DNA from: JACJXF01 sp038316435
GTDB taxonomy: Bacteria > Bacteroidota > Bacteroidia > Bacteroidales > GCA-2748055
Length of the DNA stretch: 64,000 bases
Assembly: GCA_038316435.1 (NCBI GenBank)
Contig: JBBQAQ010000014.1
Location: 1-64,000 of the forward strand
Direction: 5' to 3'
In this document: piece after piece, positions 1 through 7,787 of the stretch
Numbering within the stretch: position 1 is the stretch's first letter
How the letters are laid out: every line of letters begins with the position of its first letter
Notes under the pieces: generated by a model
What the model saw: the letters and a program-made list of their open reading frames with translations, nothing else
The model's database searches: none
What the model was told of the DNA's origin: nothing
Made by a program: the position numbers and the translations under genes

Positions 1-2
1 TA

Positions 3-22
3 TGCTTCGACTTCGCTCAGCA
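3..22. repeat. Interspersed palindromic repeat fragment
   Basis: A 20-base segment beginning TGCTTCGAC and ending TCAGCA has TGCT/AGCA ends. It resembles short interspersed repeats that I recall from Bacteroidota intergenic regions. It lies in non-coding sequence next to a truncated gene. Copy number cannot be judged from this window. Confidence 0.35.
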
Positions 23-96
23 ATCACCCATGGCTGTTGATGTTAACCCGCATTATTCATGAATTTTGTTATTCATTGAATCTAAATGCGGCTTGT

Positions 97-111
97 CCCG
101 ATTTGCTCGGG
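97..111. repeat. Short REP-like palindrome after truncated gene
   Basis: CCCGA and TCGGG flank a 5-base loop, forming a small hairpin just beyond the stop codon of the truncated secreted-protein gene. It may mark the recombination point where that gene lost its 3' end. No T-tract follows on either strand, so it is not a convincing terminator. Confidence 0.35.
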
Positions 112-119
112 GAAAATCC

Positions 120-562
120 CTACTTAGGACAGCTTTCCCGATTGAATCGAACCATATCTTTTGAATTTGTCCTACTTTTCATTAGTGTTCCGGAATTATC
201 CTCGCTTAGTACAACCGTTCTTTTACTTGACGTTGCTTTAAATTTATATATACTAATAATTGCAAGAGGGTCAGTGTTATTATCCACAGCACGAATAACT
301 ATATTCAAATTTTCACTTGAAGAAAATCTAGTCTGTGCCTTACCTTCACGAATTTCAATTGAAAGTGCATTCAATGAATTAGATGACCAAGACATACCAG
401 CGGTATAATCTGCAATCTCTTTGTCTAATGATACATTAGAACCGTCATTCTTAAGTTGGTAAGCTTCTCCGACAAAATCTGGTTCACTTACTTGGGCTTT
501 CAGAGATGTTGTGCCAAATGAGATTGCAATTAAAAACAATCCTAAAAATTTAAATTTTTCAT
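120..562 (-). pseudogene. Truncated secreted protein of unknown function, probable frameshift in signal peptide
   Basis: A minus-strand reading frame encodes a hydrophobic signal segment (FLGLFLIAISFGT...AQ) followed by about 125 residues of mature protein with no cysteine until the last few residues. It resembles small secreted Bacteroidota proteins of unknown function. From memory those continue roughly 40 residues further, whereas this frame stops abruptly after RFNRESCPK in repeat-like sequence. The natural start seems to be the ATG at 562, which follows a GGAGG-containing stretch and reads MKNLNF, but it hits a stop at 542. One extra T in the TTTTT run would join it to the signal-peptide frame. 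The uninterrupted frame instead reaches back to an ATG at 623 through sequence that does not look like a secretion signal. I call it a degraded gene; a sequencing indel is the alternative. Confidence 0.5.
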
Positions 563-658
563 ATTTTATTCTTTTTTTTGTCGCCTCCACTTTTCGGCTA
601 TCGGCTTCTCCGTGTATTATCAATTGTTTGTATTTGTCGTTTTGCTTCTCTATGCTTG

Positions 659-758
659 CCGATAACGAATGTGTATACGCAATAATGTCGTCTATACATC
701 TTATTACAAATTGATAGACGCAATCGGATTGCGTGTATATCTGTTTTGGGCGTTGTTT
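659..758 (+). other. attC-like imperfect hairpin
   Basis: A roughly 100-base element folds into a long interrupted stem. ATAAC (662-666) faces GTTGT (752-756). GTGTATACGCAAT (671-683) pairs with 728-740 using three G-T wobbles. CGTCTAT (689-695) pairs perfectly with ATAGACG (714-720). The right end reads GGGCGTT, like the right core of integron attC sites, and the left end carries an AAC core. No integrase gene is in the window. The neighbouring truncated gene is antisense to the usual cassette direction. An unrelated structured repeat is the main alternative. Confidence 0.35.
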
Positions 759-810
759 TTTTGTTTTAGGTTTTTTTGTTTTAGACTTTTGGCTTTTTCA
801 AAAAACTTTA

Positions 811-1335
811 GGGCACCTCTAATAACAGGTTTTTGCCCAGTTAATAATACAGTAAAACTATACAATGGTTTTCTAAAAACCTAATTTTACCCCCCTCCCT
901 CTATTTTTTATTTAATTGAATATCAGATACTTACAAAAATTCGCCTCTCACGTCTGGACATACCTATCCCATGGCAACTACTATTTTCAGTTGTACACAA
1001 CGACAAATATTATACGTTAAGTTCATCATCCCTATTTTTGCTTTTGCTCTGGTAAGACAAATGAACCCTTCATACTGTTTTCAACAAAGCCAAATATATG
1101 TTCTACCCTCACCCTTGTCCTGGACTTCTCTTTATTGTTAGCTATTTGTTTTTCGGTTAAGGGTTTATTGTGGTATCCTTTTTCTATTACTTTGTTTATC
1201 ACATTTTTCTTTTTTTATGAGGTGCTCACGGTATAACCAGAACGTTTAACTATCAGGCACTTTATCGCTTTTATATCATAGTTATGTTATTAACTTTCAG
1301 ATGATTATATCAATAATGGGTTTTTAGAGATGCCC
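811..1335 (-). mobile_element. Internally deleted IS5-type insertion sequence remnant
   Basis: Two inverted ends bound the element: GGGCACCTCTAATAAC at 811-826, and the reverse complement of 1320-1335, GGGCATCTCTAAAAAC. They match at 14 of 16 positions. The space between is only about 525 bp, roughly half of a normal IS5-family element, and it carries a broken transposase tail on the minus strand. No clear target-site duplication is visible. The element is therefore immobile and old. It sits between a truncated gene and the acyl-CoA synthetase gene. Confidence 0.7.
964..1202 (-). pseudogene. IS5-family transposase C-terminal fragment, frameshifted
   Basis: Translated on the minus strand this gives GYHNKPLTEKQIANNKEKSR, then RVRVEHIFGFVENSMKGSF. 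After a one-base frameshift near 1045 it continues RAKAKIGMMNLTYNICR to a stop at 964. These are the conserved last 75 or so residues of IS5-family transposases of Bacteroidota, which include a Y/R-rich RVEHIFGF block. The catalytic N-terminal two thirds are missing, and there is no start codon. It lies inside the inverted ends of the IS remnant. Confidence 0.75.
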
Positions 1336-1350
1336 ATAACTAACAGGTAT

Positions 1351-3417
1351 TTACTTTTCAACTCTAATTCTTGCATCTACAACGAAAATATCATCTCCCT
1401 TTCCAATCAGAGGATTGAGATCGAGTTCTTTAATTTCGACAGCAAAACGCAATAGTGTTGATAGTCGAATGATAATCTCTGCGAATTTTTCTTTGTTAAT
1501 TCCTTTTTGCCCGCGTGCGCCCTGGATAATTTTATACGATTTAAGCGAACGAATCATACTGATTACCTCACTGTGTGTTAGTGGTGCCAAACCAGAAGAA
1601 ACATCCTTGATAACTTCAACAAAAATTCCACCTAAACCACAAAGTACAATATGTCCGAATTTAGGCTCGTAGCTGGCTCCAACAAATAACTCGAGTCCTG
1701 AAAGCATGGGTTGAAGCAGCACTCCTTTATACCCGGGGATTTTTGTCATTCGGGTAAACTCAGCTACAAGATGGGCTTTTGATTTAATATTAAGAGTAAC
1801 TCCGCCAACATCCGATTTATGTAATGGTCCAACAACCTTCATCACCAAAGGAAAACCTGTTTCCCCCGACATTTTCAGAAGGGATTTTTCATTTTTTACT
1901 ACGCCACCTTTTACTCGCGGAATACTTGCGGCATCCAACAAAGCCTGAATATCCGACTCGCCGATATATCCCGAATCTACTCTTTCAATGATTCTTCTTA
2001 TTTGGGGAATATCAACGCCATCAAGGGAAATCTGATCCTCTGCAGGTTTTGGTGTGTTGTAGACTTTGGTCAGCGCATTTCCAAGTAAAACTTCATCCGG
2101 AAAGCTTATGTGTCCTTTTGAAAGAAACTCTTCAACTTCTTTTTTTGCAGTACTGATTGAAGGAAGGATAGGGAAAATGGGCTTCTTCGAAAATTTCATT
2201 TTTTCATGCAGGACTTCATACACGTCAAAAATTTCCGATAAGCCGGTGCTTCCAAAAATAACCATCATTGCATCAATCTGATCGAACTTCTGATCGCAGT
2301 AATCAATCACCAATCCTAGTTGCTCGGCTGTCCCAGTAGCCAGAAAGTCAATTGGATTTACCACCGACGAACCCGGTAGTAATTTGGTTAACAAATCATC
2401 TGCCCAAGGCCCTTCAATCCTGGGAATTTCAAGTCCGCCCAAAGACAACGCATCGGTGAGCATTACCGCCGGTCCTCCGGCATGTGTAATTATAGCAATT
2501 CCTTTCCCCTTAAACTCCTTATGCATAAAAATTGATGCAACGGTAGTCAGCTCTTCACGTCCAAAACACCTTACTATTCCTGCTTTTCTGAATAACGCCT
2601 CAACCGCAAGATCTGAACTTGCCAGTGCGCCGGTATGTGAGGATGCCGCTCTGCTTCCAGCTTCTGATCCGCCTGATTTTATGGCTGCAATCCGGCAACC
2701 TTTGCGTATCAGAGAGGAAGCGTGTTTTAAAAGCTTGTCGGGGTCTTTGATACTTTCAATATACAATAGTTTTATATGTGAGCTTTTCAAAGGATCGAAA
2801 GTCTCATCCATGTATTCCAAAATATCCTCCACCCCTACCATGCCCGAATTTCCCACAGAAAAAACATTTGAAAAAGTGAGTCCTTTGGGAATACCAGATT
2901 CCATAATAAATACAGCTGTTGCGCCGCTTCCACTAATAAAATCACAACCAGATTCTGATAATCTTGGAATTGGAGTTGTGAATACTCCCTGATAATGCGG
3001 AGTCATTACACCTATACAATTTGGGCCGATTAGCGTGCCACCAGCATTCCTGATAATCGCAACTATTTCATCTTCAAGCACTTTTCCCGCTTCGTTTTCT
3101 TCACTAAATCCCGCGGAAATAATTATAAATGCTTTCGTTTTCTTTTTCTCTGCAAGTATTGTAATCGATTCTGCACAAAAGCGAGCAGGAATCGCCAAAA
3201 TTGCAAGGTCTGTTTTAGGCAAATCATTAACTGATTTGAAGGTGGGGACTCCTTGAATATGTTCTTCTTTGGGATTTACAACATATAACTTCCCTTTAAA
3301 GCTTCCTTCCAGAATATTCCTTAGGATTTTTCCACCTGGTTTATGAATATTGCTGGAACCACCGATTATTGCAATCGAATGAGGATGTATCAGTTGATCA
3401 GTAATTATATGCTGCAT
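1351..3417 (-). CDS. Acetate/acyl-CoA ligase, ADP-forming (fused alpha-beta)
   Basis: Interconverts acyl-CoA + ADP + Pi and acid + CoA + ATP, giving substrate-level ATP from acetyl-CoA or amino-acid-derived acyl-CoAs in the cytosol of fermenters. The 688 residues hold, in order, an N-terminal CoA-binding Rossmann domain (SIAIIGGSS near residue 15), a succinyl-CoA-synthetase-like ligase domain with GPNCIGVMTP near 131-140, a loop SSHTGALA with the phosphohistidine candidate His261, and an ATP-grasp beta domain from about residue 470 (FPLVMKVVGP...HKSDVGGV). Length fits the fused alpha-beta type. The gene stands alone, divergent from the next secreted-protein gene. The exact acid cannot be told from sequence alone. 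The pathway fits the hydrogenase and acyl-CoA dehydrogenase genes further on. Confidence 0.88.
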   Translation of the reverse strand: MQHIITDQLIHPHSIAIIGGSSNIHKPGGKILRNILEGSFKGKLYVVNPKEEHIQGVPTFKSVNDLPKTDLAILAIPARFCAESITILAEKKKTKAFIIISAGFSEENEAGKVLEDEIVAIIRNAGGTLIGPNCIGVMTPHYQGVFTTPIPRLSESGCDFISGSGATAVFIMESGIPKGLTFSNVFSVGNSGMVGVEDILEYMDETFDPLKSSHIKLLYIESIKDPDKLLKHASSLIRKGCRIAAIKSGGSEAGSRAASSHTGALASSDLAVEALFRKAGIVRCFGREELTTVASIFMHKEFKGKGIAIITHAGGPAVMLTDALSLGGLEIPRIEGPWADDLLTKLLPGSSVVNPIDFLATGTAEQLGLVIDYCDQKFDQIDAMMVIFGSTGLSEIFDVYEVLHEKMKFSKKPIFPILPSISTAKKEVEEFLSKGHISFPDEVLLGNALTKVYNTPKPAEDQISLDGVDIPQIRRIIERVDSGYIGESDIQALLDAASIPRVKGGVVKNEKSLLKMSGETGFPLVMKVVGPLHKSDVGGVTLNIKSKAHLVAEFTRMTKIPGYKGVLLQPMLSGLELFVGASYEPKFGHIVLCGLGGIFVEVIKDVSSGLAPLTHSEVISMIRSLKSYKIIQGARGQKGINKEKFAEIIIRLSTLLRFAVEIKELDLNPLIGKGDDIFVVDARIRVEK

Positions 3418-3578
3418 TTATTCCTATTTTCAACAAACTTACAAAACGTCAACTTAATATCTTTCTTAACTGTCGTTAAGCATAGATTCCTTTATTAAAA
3501 CTGAATCATTGTTTTAACCTTTTTCATCGCAATAATAATTCATAAGATAGTATATTTACAAACAAATATTTTCAAAAA

Positions 3579-5723
3579 ATGAAGCGGATACTTTACTTAT
3601 TTTTTATATTTTGTTTTGTAAGCCTTTCCTTTCTAAATGCGCAAAGCAGACCAAATAAACTCTTCGATAATGTTATTTTAAAGCTTGATACGCTGGCGTT
3701 TTCAGAACAAGTAAACTCCATTGTTTCCAATAATGAGAAGAGAATTTATTTTGAGTATAATAAACCGGATGAAGTTTGTGAAGTTAGTCTTTCAGTAAAT
3801 CCAGAATTCAAATCCGGCACATTCTTTCTTATGTCTTCGGGGGATTTTTCCATTATCGACTCAATGTATAAGACTGAAGATGAGCAATTTCACTTTAAGG
3901 TTAAGTTTACTGATCTTACCACAAGTGATTTTCTTTCTTTCCGTTTCAGAACCAATGTGAATGCAGATAGTTCAGTAATTCATGAAGTGAAACTGTTTCC
4001 CTATACAAAAACAAACGTATTCTTTTTCCCAACTGGAGATGAACTATTTATTGGAGAAGAGAAAATTTTTGAACTGGTTTCAGATAATATCAACAATGTA
4101 AAGTCAATTACAAACTGGCAAACTTATAATGATATCGATTACCGTGTTTCATCCAAATTTGACCAGCTCCGGCTTCATATTATTCCAAAGGGACTTGGTC
4201 AAAAAGACTTTAAACTCCAGCTTGAAACGTTCCGGCCTTTCCTAGACTCCCTCGGGAAAATTAGCTACAAAATCCCTGCTATTGAACAATCCTTCTGGGT
4301 TAGGCAAAGTAGATTACGATTTGTAAATATCGATCGAAAAGATGTTACACTTGATGACAAAGGAAGACTCGAAGGCATTGAGATACAGCTTGATAATTCC
4401 ACAGGTCTTGAAATGCAAAAGACGTACCGGATTGAAAACCAAGAAGAGCCTGGCGGAGGACTAATTGCCGAGCTTTTTACAAAGAATTCGCTTTCGAATA
4501 ACCGTGTGCTTTGCATTCTTCGCGTTTATAACTTTCACAAGGAATCGGAAGGTTATCTCTACATTAAAGATGGAGATAAAGCGAAGTTTATCACAAACTT
4601 CAGCATCACTCCAAAGACCGATATTCAAAAAATTTCAATTCTTCATGAAGGCCAGGACTGGTCGTCAAACCTGAGCGTTAGTCCCGGAGAAATTGTTGAT
4701 GTCAAGATTGAAGGAGCTTCACTTAATAAAGCTCGTTTTCGATTTGAAGATGTTGAAGATCTCAGTCCCGATACTACGCTTAGAAATGAAAACTTTGTAA
4801 GCTTAAAAATAAAAATCCCGGTTGGAATTAATAAACGTAAAATTGAATTGTTCAACAATGGAAACCCCACCGGATCCTCGATTGCAATAAAAGAATATCA
4901 GGAGGCCAGAGAATTTGATTATGTAACTATTAATTATGGCGAGGGAGATATGGTGCTTTCCCAGATCAAAGGAATAGTGATGTCTCCCAAGACTATTCGA
5001 GATATAGTTTTTGATTTCGATAGAAATAAAATAGACAGTCCTGAAAAATTTTATGGAAAGCAGTATCTGAAAATATCGGTAAAAATTACTGGCAAAAATG
5101 GGGAGCTTATTGAACTTCGTGATATCGACAATATCGTTATTGTACCCGGTGAGAAATCTTTACGCTCAGCCTTTTATGATAAGAAGGATGAGACCGCCAC
5201 TGCAATAAGTCTAAATAAATATATCCGGAAAAAAACTTACGATCTTGAAGATTGGACGAAAATTGAATTGGTTGTAGAAAATGTTAAGGACAAATATTCA
5301 AACCAACCTTTTAAAAAAGAACTCGAGATTTATGTCCAGAAACAATACAGATTCGATATAGATGTTTCATTTCCGGCAGGACTTCTGATAAACACCTTTG
5401 GTAAATCAACCGAAGGCAGCCAATACCAGAATTTCGGAGGGATATCAATGGCCATGATGGCGCAATTCAGCTTTTATGACCTCGAAAGACCTGGGAAATA
5501 TAAGCCTTACAAAATCGGAGCTGGCTTTCTTGCTTTAAATGCATTTAATCTTTCTAACGATCCAAATGTGAACAGAGACATGGGTATTGTGGTAATTGGA
5601 AGCCTTTACCCCACTCGAAAAGATGTTAAACTTACATTCCCACTTTATTTCGGTGGAGGGTATAAACTCAACGAAGGAAAATGGTTTATTTTAATTGGAC
5701 CGGGAATAAGCGTGAGGTTATAG
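3579..5723 (+). CDS. Secreted Bacteroidota protein of unknown function with barrel-like C-terminus
   Basis: I do not recognise a characterised family. The 714-residue product begins with a clear Sec signal peptide (MKRILYLFFIFCF, cleavage probably after NAQ near residue 22). The middle is rich in beta-type repeats resembling Ig/Big-like folds, with no catalytic motif that I can see. The last 120 residues (DVSFPAGLLINTFG...GPGISVRL) alternate aromatic and glycine residues as in outer-membrane beta-strands and end in an aromatic/Leu-rich strand. An outer-membrane or periplasmic location is inferred. It is monocistronic: divergent from the acyl-CoA ligase gene (161-bp gap) and followed by the S-box leader of metY. 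Confidence 0.6.
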   Translation: MKRILYLFFIFCFVSLSFLNAQSRPNKLFDNVILKLDTLAFSEQVNSIVSNNEKRIYFEYNKPDEVCEVSLSVNPEFKSGTFFLMSSGDFSIIDSMYKTEDEQFHFKVKFTDLTTSDFLSFRFRTNVNADSSVIHEVKLFPYTKTNVFFFPTGDELFIGEEKIFELVSDNINNVKSITNWQTYNDIDYRVSSKFDQLRLHIIPKGLGQKDFKLQLETFRPFLDSLGKISYKIPAIEQSFWVRQSRLRFVNIDRKDVTLDDKGRLEGIEIQLDNSTGLEMQKTYRIENQEEPGGGLIAELFTKNSLSNNRVLCILRVYNFHKESEGYLYIKDGDKAKFITNFSITPKTDIQKISILHEGQDWSSNLSVSPGEIVDVKIEGASLNKARFRFEDVEDLSPDTTLRNENFVSLKIKIPVGINKRKIELFNNGNPTGSSIAIKEYQEAREFDYVTINYGEGDMVLSQIKGIVMSPKTIRDIVFDFDRNKIDSPEKFYGKQYLKISVKITGKNGELIELRDIDNIVIVPGEKSLRSAFYDKKDETATAISLNKYIRKKTYDLEDWTKIELVVENVKDKYSNQPFKKELEIYVQKQYRFDIDVSFPAGLLINTFGKSTEGSQYQNFGGISMAMMAQFSFYDLERPGKYKPYKIGAGFLALNAFNLSNDPNVNRDMGIVVIGSLYPTRKDVKLTFPLYFGGGYKLNEGKWFILIGPGISVRL

Positions 5724-5819
5724 TTTCGGAATTATGATTTGGAAGTCCAATATTATTAACTTGATTTACAGACATTTAAAAAATATATGAGTCAAATAAC
5801 ATATTTTTTTAACTAAATA

Positions 5820-5851
5820 TTTGGATATTCGGACAGAAACATCTTAATTTG
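5820..5851 (+). promoter_or_regulatory. Candidate Bacteroidota promoter of the metY leader
   Basis: TTTG at 5820-5823 and TTAATTTG at 5844-5851, 20 bases apart, match the Bacteroidota -33 TTTG / -7 TAnnTTTG arrangement. The S-box aptamer begins about 35 bases downstream, as expected for the transcript start. Confidence 0.5.
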
Positions 5852-5883
5852 CCCTTGTAAATCACCCCCCTACATTTAGGGCA

Positions 5884-5992
5884 GGTTTATAAAGAAGAGG
5901 CGAGAGAACAGGCTCAATGACCCTCTGGCAACCTATCAGACATGAAAAGGTGCCAATACCTGGTCAGCCATATGGCTGATAACTATAAATCA
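5884..5992 (+). ncRNA. SAM-I (S-box) riboswitch
   Basis: The core follows the S-box consensus. P1 is formed by TTTATA (5886-5891) with TATAAA (5984-5989). P2 has AGAG (5903-5906) pairing CTCT (5923-5926) and an inner GG/CC around CTCAATGA. Then come GGCAACC at 5927-5933, P3 closing with GGTGCC at 5949-5954, and a P4 hairpin CAGCCATATGGCTG. It binds S-adenosylmethionine and controls the O-acetylhomoserine sulfhydrylase gene that begins 243 bases downstream. Several stems between aptamer and start codon (GATAGT/ACTATC near 6110-6130 and GGTCTG/CAGATC near 6150-6170) could be the expression platform; I cannot tell which. Confidence 0.88.
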
Positions 5993-5999
5993 AAATGCC

Positions 6000-6116
6000 A
6001 TGAAGAAAAACACAATCATTATCCCTATTGGGACTTTTCAAGTACAAAACGGATTGCCCAATTTATCCGGTTTTCTTTGTATGCTTTTGCACCACATCTT
6101 TTTTATGTATAGATAG
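6000..6116 (+). CDS. Possible 38-codon leader ORF between S-box and metY
   Basis: An ATG-initiated frame (MKKNTIIIPIGTFQ...FFMYR, stop TAG) starts right after the P1 stem of the riboswitch and ends about 118 bases before metY. It has a hydrophobic, Met/Leu/His-containing tail but no recognisable domain. It may be chance in an untranslated leader. It is listed because its position just after the aptamer could matter for a leader-peptide mechanism. Confidence 0.2.
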   Translation: MKKNTIIIPIGTFQVQNGLPNLSGFLCMLLHHIFFMYR

Positions 6117-6234
6117 TCTGTAACTATCCATCGGCTATAATCAGCCTGGTCTGCCCATAGCAGATCATAATGCCTGGAACATATCCTTTCCGGAAACCAA
6201 ATCCATTTGTTAACACATTTAAAACTATATTATT

Positions 6235-7530
6235 ATGAGCAATTCCTTACATTTCGACACGCTGCAGGTACATGCAGGACAAGAGTTAGATCCTTTGACG
6301 CATTCACGGGCAGTGCCTATTTATCAGACCTCATCTTATACTTTCGATAGCACCGATCATGCTGCAAACTTATTTGGTTTGAAGGAATTCGGGAATATCT
6401 ATACCCGTCTGATGAACCCAACTACCGATGTATTCGAGAAACGCATTGCTGCCCTTGAAGGTGGAGTCGCTGCTCTGGCTACATCCAGTGGTCAATCAGC
6501 GCAGTTTCTAGCCCTGACCAACATCCTCGAATCGGGCGATAATTTTGTGTCAACTTCATTCCTTTACGGCGGAACATACAATCAGTTCAAAGTGCAGTTT
6601 AAACGGCTGGGAATTGAAGCCAGATTTGCTGTTGGTGATAAACCTTCAGAATATGAAAAGTTAATCGACAACCGTACAAAAGCAATTTACCTTGAAACAA
6701 TTGGAAATCCAAAGTTTAATATTCCTGATTTCGAGGGAATAGCCGCCATTGCTAAAAAACACGATATTCCCCTTATCGTTGACAACACATTTGGTGCAGG
6801 CGGTTACCTTTTCCGTCCACTTGAACATGGAGCAAACATAGTTGTGGAATCAGCTACAAAATGGATTGGTGGACACGGAACCAGCATTGGTGGGGTAATT
6901 GTAGATGGTGGAAACTTTAACTGGGGAAATGGAAAATTCCCGCAGTTCACTGAACCTTCAGAAGGTTACCATGGTTTGGTTTTCTGGAGCGTTTTTGGAG
7001 CTGGCGGTCCTTTTGGCAATATTGCATTTATTATTCGTGCCAGAGTTGAAGGTCTTCGCGATTATGGAAATGCTTTAAGTCCTTTTAATGCTTTTCTCCT
7101 TTTACAGGGATTGGAAACTTTGTCTCTCCGCGTTCAACGCCATGTAGACAATGCACTGACGCTAGCAAAATGGCTTGAACAGCAAGATTGGGTGAGCAAA
7201 GTTAGTTACCCTGGACTTACCAGTAGCCCATATCATGAACTAGCTAAAAAGTATTTGAAACATGGTTTCGGGGGAGTTTTAACTTTCAATGTAAAGGGTG
7301 GTAGTGATGCTGCCAAAAAACTGGTAAATAATGTAAAACTCATTTCTCACCTGGCAAATGTCGGAGATGCAAAGAGTCTTATTATTCACCCAGCCAGCAC
7401 AACTCATGAGCAGATGAGTTCAACTGAACAGCTTGCTGCAGGCGTTGAACCAGATGCATTGCGACTTTCAGTAGGTATTGAACATCTTGATGATATAAAA
7501 AATGATCTTATTCAGGCCTATAAAGCTTAG
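6235..7530 (+). CDS. metY: O-acetylhomoserine aminocarboxypropyltransferase (sulfhydrylase)
   Basis: PLP enzyme that makes homocysteine (or methionine) from O-acetylhomoserine and sulfide (or methanethiol). The 431 residues are the usual length for MetY/Met17. Visible are the Cys/Met-metabolism family landmarks: the N-terminal VHAGQELDP, YTRLMNPT for phosphate/PLP contacts, SGQSAQ near residue 85, VDNTFG near 182, and the Schiff-base lysine Lys209 in ESATKWIGGHG. The GGHG context and the large insert after it separate it from cystathionine gamma-lyases. A SAM-I riboswitch precedes it, so high S-adenosylmethionine should switch it off. No metX is nearby in the window. Confidence 0.92.
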   Translation: MSNSLHFDTLQVHAGQELDPLTHSRAVPIYQTSSYTFDSTDHAANLFGLKEFGNIYTRLMNPTTDVFEKRIAALEGGVAALATSSGQSAQFLALTNILESGDNFVSTSFLYGGTYNQFKVQFKRLGIEARFAVGDKPSEYEKLIDNRTKAIYLETIGNPKFNIPDFEGIAAIAKKHDIPLIVDNTFGAGGYLFRPLEHGANIVVESATKWIGGHGTSIGGVIVDGGNFNWGNGKFPQFTEPSEGYHGLVFWSVFGAGGPFGNIAFIIRARVEGLRDYGNALSPFNAFLLLQGLETLSLRVQRHVDNALTLAKWLEQQDWVSKVSYPGLTSSPYHELAKKYLKHGFGGVLTFNVKGGSDAAKKLVNNVKLISHLANVGDAKSLIIHPASTTHEQMSSTEQLAAGVEPDALRLSVGIEHLDDIKNDLIQAYKA

Positions 7531-7548
7531 TGCAAAAAGCACTTAATT

Positions 7549-7593
7549 TCTGTGAGGTTCACAGTGATTTTTGATATCACTGTGAACCACAGA
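7549..7593. repeat. Long stem-loop after metY
   Basis: TCTGTG(AG)GTTCACAGTGAT pairs with ATCACTGTGAACCACAGA, an 18-bp stem with a two-base bulge, starting 19 bases after the metY stop. There is no T-run on the plus side, so it may be a palindromic repeat or a processing hairpin and not an intrinsic terminator. Confidence 0.6.
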
Positions 7594-7602
7594 AAAATGA
7601 AG

Positions 7603-7784
7603 TACCCCGAGGCAGAGCCATCGAGGTATCAAATGGAATTCTTATTTTCCGACCCAGTGGGTCGGGGAACCGAGTTTACCAGCTCTCCAACTTTGGAGGA
7701 AATTAAACCACTTCCTTCTCGTCCGCCAAAACGGAATGCGAAGGAGGAATCAAACCTGTCAGGTCTTAGGCAGACAGGTTTGAT
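7603..7784. repeat. Cluster of five palindromes between convergent metY and TonB receptor genes
   Basis: Five further hairpins follow within 182 bases: TACCCCGA/TCGAGGTA (7603-7628), CCGACCC/GGGTCGG (7649-7665), CTCCAA/TTGGAG (7685-7698), an interrupted CCTTC...GAAGG stem (about 7714-7747), and ATCAAACCTGTC/GACAGGTTTGAT (7749-7784). The last ends 4 bases from the receptor stop codon and could terminate or protect that transcript. The mix looks like REP-type elements stacked in one intergenic space. A 79-codon open frame across it is considered spurious. Confidence 0.55.
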
Positions 7785-7787
7785 TGA

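Noticed and set aside
37..408. 123-codon plus-strand frame at the window start
   Set aside because: It is antisense to the secreted-protein frame, which has a signal peptide and protein-like composition.
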